64,000 nt of DNA from NCBI RefSeq assembly GCF_001942255.1, contig NZ_MKKC01000067.1, positions 19,939 through 83,938 of the forward strand. The letters run 5' to 3'. A program made the position numbers and the translations under genes. Within the stretch, counting starts at the first letter, position 1; each line of letters opens with the position of its first letter. The stretch comes from Nocardiopsis sp. CNR-923. GTDB taxonomy: Bacteria; Actinomycetota; Actinomycetes; Streptosporangiales; Streptosporangiaceae. Positions 62,275 through 64,000 of this stretch are shown piece by piece. The notes under the pieces are model-generated. The model ran no database searches. It was not told the DNA's origin and worked only from the letters and a program-made list of their open reading frames with translations.

Positions 62275-62705
62275 ATGACCCCACCGAGCACTGCACGTGG
62301 AGAACTCAGCTGGCTGCTGGACGATCTCCTCACCCGCGCCTCCGGTACGCAGCACGCGATCGTCCTGTCCACCGACGGACTCCTCATGGCCACCTCCAGT
62401 GGGCTGGATCGTCCGGCGGCGGAACACCTGTCCGCGATCGCTCGGGGCTGCACAGCCTCGCGGGCGGGGCGAGCAAGCAGTTCTCCGCCGGCGGGATCCG
62501 CCAGAGCATCATCGAGATGGACCGCGCCTTCCTCTTCGTGGCCGCGGCGGGCGAGGGAGCCTGCATGGCGTTGATGTCGGACGCCGACAGCGATGTCGGC
62601 CTCATCGCCTACGAGATGAACAAGGTGATCGAGAGGGTCGGCCTGTACCTCTCGGCGCCGCCGCGACCGGACATGCCGTCCACGCCCGCGCACGTGGAGA
62701 AGTGA
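62275..62705 (+). CDS. Roadblock/LC7-domain protein (CvnB-like, frame-broken)
   Basis: This small dimeric roadblock protein has 143 residues when repaired. It runs ELSWLLDDLLTRASGTQHAI, VLSTDGLLMATSSGLDRPAA, then after a frame change near 62448 SLAGGASKQFSAGGIRQSII, MDRAFLFVAAAGEGACMALM and GLIAYEMNKVIERVGLYLSA. One added base joins the parts. In Streptomyces such proteins are CvnB members of conservons, alongside a sensor kinase, a DUF742 protein and a small GTPase. None of those partners is present in this window, so this appears to be an orphan copy. ATG 62275 has AAAGAGAG upstream. Confidence 0.8.
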
Positions 62706-62860
62706 AGTAGGAAGCGCCGCCGCGCGGGCGGGACGGGGGCAGGAGTCCTGCCGCGGCGGGGCGTGAGACGCCTGGAGATCATTGATTTCGCGCTCGGACG
62801 GGAATCCGCTAGAGTTCTTCTCGCAGCGAGCGGGGCGGCCGGGCCGCGAGAGCTCGCCGC

Positions 62861-62933
62861 GCGGACGTGGCTCAGTTGGTAGAGCATCACCTTGCCAAGG
62901 TGAGGGTCGCGGGTTCGAATCCCGTCGTCCGCT
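62861..62933 (+). tRNA. tRNA-Gly (anticodon GCC)
   Basis: A 73-nt cloverleaf: acceptor GCGGACG/CGTCCGC, anticodon stem TCACC/GGTGA with loop TTGCCAA, T arm GCGGG-TTCGAAT-CCCGT, discriminator T. No CCA is encoded. A TAGAGT hexamer 46 bases upstream may be its -10 element. Confidence 0.96.
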
Positions 62934-62979
62934 CGGAGAGGCCCGCACGGGTCGGAGTCAGGCCCTCGTGCCCTTCCTT

Positions 62980-63054
62980 GCCGGAGTGTCCGAGTGGTTG
63001 AGGTAAGGGACTGCAAATCCCTGCACACGGGTTCGATTCCCGTCTCCGGCTCCA
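62980..63054 (+). tRNA. tRNA-Cys (anticodon GCA)
   Basis: Acceptor GCCGGAG/CTCCGGC, anticodon stem AGGGA/TCCCT with loop CTGCAAA, T arm ACGGG-TTCGATT-CCCGT, discriminator T at 63051. The CCA end is encoded (63052-63054). Confidence 0.95.
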
Positions 63055-63074
63055 TGGCCTCATCCCCCAGATGA

Positions 63075-63151
63075 GGGCGGTTAGCTCAGTTGGTTAGAGC
63101 GCTACCTTGACACGGTAGAGGTCACAGGTTCGAATCCTGTATCGCCCACCA
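63075..63151 (+). tRNA. tRNA-Val (anticodon GAC)
   Basis: Acceptor GGGCGGT/ATCGCCC, anticodon stem CTACC/GGTAG with loop TTGACAC, T arm ACAGG-TTCGAAT-CCTGT, discriminator A at 63148 and encoded CCA (63149-63151). Its 3' end borders an integrase remnant, so it is a likely integration site. Confidence 0.95.
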
Positions 63152-63199
63152 GCATCACCGCAGGTCAGAGAGGTTTTCTGACTGGTCGGCGAAGACCGA

Positions 63200-63480
63200 T
63201 CACCCCAGGTTGGGAGACATCTGGGAGATCGGCTTCCAAGCGGGCTCCTCCGGGAGCCCGTTCTCGTTGTGTCCACGGTAGTGCTCTTCGAGCTCCGGCA
63301 CCAGAGCGAAGAGCGTTTCCCGTTCCTACCGGGTGAGGGCCGCCACACTCCGGGCCCACCGGGCTTCGAGCACGCTCAGTACACGCCACTTCATCTCCGG
63401 GGTCACGTGCTCGTAGACCCGAGCCATCCCCGGCACCATGTGACCCAGCCGGTGATGGTGTCCCGTCGAGTGGTGTAGTG
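63200..63480 (-). pseudogene. C-terminal remnant of a tyrosine site-specific integrase
   Basis: One minus-strand frame reads HRLGHMVPGMARVYEHVTP, then EMKWRVLSVLEARWARSVAA, then LTR and a TAG stop, then FALVPELEEHYRGHNENGLP and EEPAWKPISQMSPNLG to a TGA at 63200. LGH followed by Y-x-HVTP is the end of the catalytic domain of phage-type integrases, including the nucleophile Tyr (VYEHVTP). The N-terminal and most catalytic parts are absent, and there is an internal stop. It reads toward the tRNA-Val 3' end 49 bases away, the normal place for an integrase at an att site. Confidence 0.65.
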
Positions 63481-63688
63481 TTTCCGGCCCTGCCCCAACG
63501 GATGTGCATCGGCGGCATCCGCCAGTTCGACGCATCTCCAACTCCAGCGGCGCGTCCACCCCGGCCGGCGGGGTCGAGGCCGCGCGGTGGCGGTTCGGCT
63601 GCGGCCACCTATCGAGATGACCTGCAAGAACGCGGCCGCGCGAGAGTTACACCACTCCAAGGGACACCATCCCGAACACCTGGCGCCC
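63481..63688. other. Stretch between integrase remnant and CRISPR array
   Basis: I see no gene, leader-like AT-rich tract or additional degenerate CRISPR repeat here. By repeat orientation this is the leader-distal flank of the array. Confidence 0.5.
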
Positions 63689-64000
63689 GGTCCATCCCCG
63701 CGTCTGCGGGGCTCACCTGAACTGGGAAAATAAGAAAACCACACCCCTCGGTCCATCCCCGCGTCTGCGGGGCTCACGTCGGCGACCTGCTCGGCGGCCG
63801 CGCTGGCGGCGGTCCATCCCCGCGTCTGCGGGGCTCACGACGCATCGCCCCTGGATCACCCGCACCGGGCGGTCCATCCCCGCGCTGCGGGGCTCACTTT
63901 GGGCAAGGAAGAAATTCCGAACCTGCGGCCGGTCCATCCCCGCGTCCTGCGGGGCTCACCCCGTGGTACGTGGGTGTTGCGTGCCCGCGCCAGCGGTCCA
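63689..64000 (-). CRISPR. CRISPR array, type I-E-like repeat, incomplete at window end
   Basis: Five full repeats begin at 63689, 63750, 63811, 63871 and 63931, and a sixth begins at 63995 and is cut by the window. The consensus is 28 nt, plus-strand GGTCCATCCCCGCG then TCTGCGGGGCTCAC. Read on the minus strand it begins GTGAGCCCCGC and ends GGGGATGGACC, the usual type I-E orientation, so crRNA is probably transcribed leftwards and the leader lies beyond 64000. Spacers are 33, 33, 32, 33 and 35 nt. Repeat 4 lacks one T and repeat 5 has one extra C in the loop. No cas genes are in the window. Confidence 0.95.

Noticed and set aside
63075..63151. Direct repeat of the tRNA-Val 3' end marking an element boundary
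   Set aside because: I looked for a second copy of the T-arm/acceptor sequence in the window and found none; only the integrase remnant supports integration.

Overview
The window is about 72% GC by eye. It carries SsgB, a TIGR02611 membrane protein, an XRE/DUF397 pair, an ECF42-type sigma factor with a DGPF partner, a LAxTG-type cell-wall protein and many GTGA/ATGA gene overlaps. Together these point to a morphologically complex actinobacterium. Nocardiopsis or a close relative is my inference; no rRNA or other species marker is present.

Layout. 0-8.4 kb: a cell-surface glycopolymer block with a nucleotide-sugar dehydrogenase, two glycosyltransferases, CDP-alcohol phosphotransferases, a glycerol-1-phosphate-dehydrogenase-like enzyme, a nucleotidyltransferase and a DUF5941 protein. 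8.4-10.4 kb: a polysaccharide-export ATPase whose 5' end is replaced in frame by an AtuA-like gene. 10.5-18.2 kb: small membrane proteins, the DGPF/ECF42 pair, a divergent MFS/MocR pair and an XRE/DUF397 locus with a probable kinase remnant. 18.2-25.7 kb: a nucleoside uptake and salvage operon (BMP lipoprotein, ATPase, two permeases, cytidine deaminase, thymidine phosphorylase). 26-30.7 kb: an alpha/beta hydrolase, then branched-chain 2-oxoacid dehydrogenase genes (E1 alpha, E1 beta, a lone lipoyl domain) with a divergent Lrp-type regulator. 30.7-37.6 kb: a deoxyribose operon (deoC, two aldehyde dehydrogenase-family genes, GNAT, purine nucleoside phosphorylase, phosphohexomutase/phosphopentomutase). 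38-44.4 kb: an unknown protein, an acyltransferase-like membrane protein, acetoacetyl-CoA synthetase, a HAD hydrolase and a sortase-type surface protein. 44.6-49.7 kb: CsoR, a type II NADH dehydrogenase, a secreted protein, a hydrolase-fold protein with altered catalytic residues, and catalase. 49.9-55.5 kb: a TetR regulator divergent from an acyl-CoA carboxylase/acyl-CoA dehydrogenase operon, with two matching operator-like sites between them. 55.9-62.7 kb: a membrane protein, a 52-residue repeat protein, ThrS, TIGR02611, tRNA-Val, SsgB, PabC-like and roadblock proteins. 62.9-64 kb: three tRNA genes, an integrase remnant and a type I-E-like CRISPR array running off the window.

How it fits together. 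The nucleoside operon and the deo operon form one route: uptake, deamination, phosphorolysis, mutase, aldol cleavage to acetaldehyde, then oxidation. The 2-oxoacid dehydrogenase, acyl-CoA dehydrogenase, carboxylase and acetoacetyl-CoA synthetase cover much of leucine catabolism, split over three loci.

Caveat. At least eleven otherwise intact genes are broken by frame changes, and nearly all of these are explained by one missing base in a G/C run. Two CRISPR repeats also differ by one base. I read this as base-level error in the assembly rather than mass gene decay, so the broken genes are annotated as single loci.
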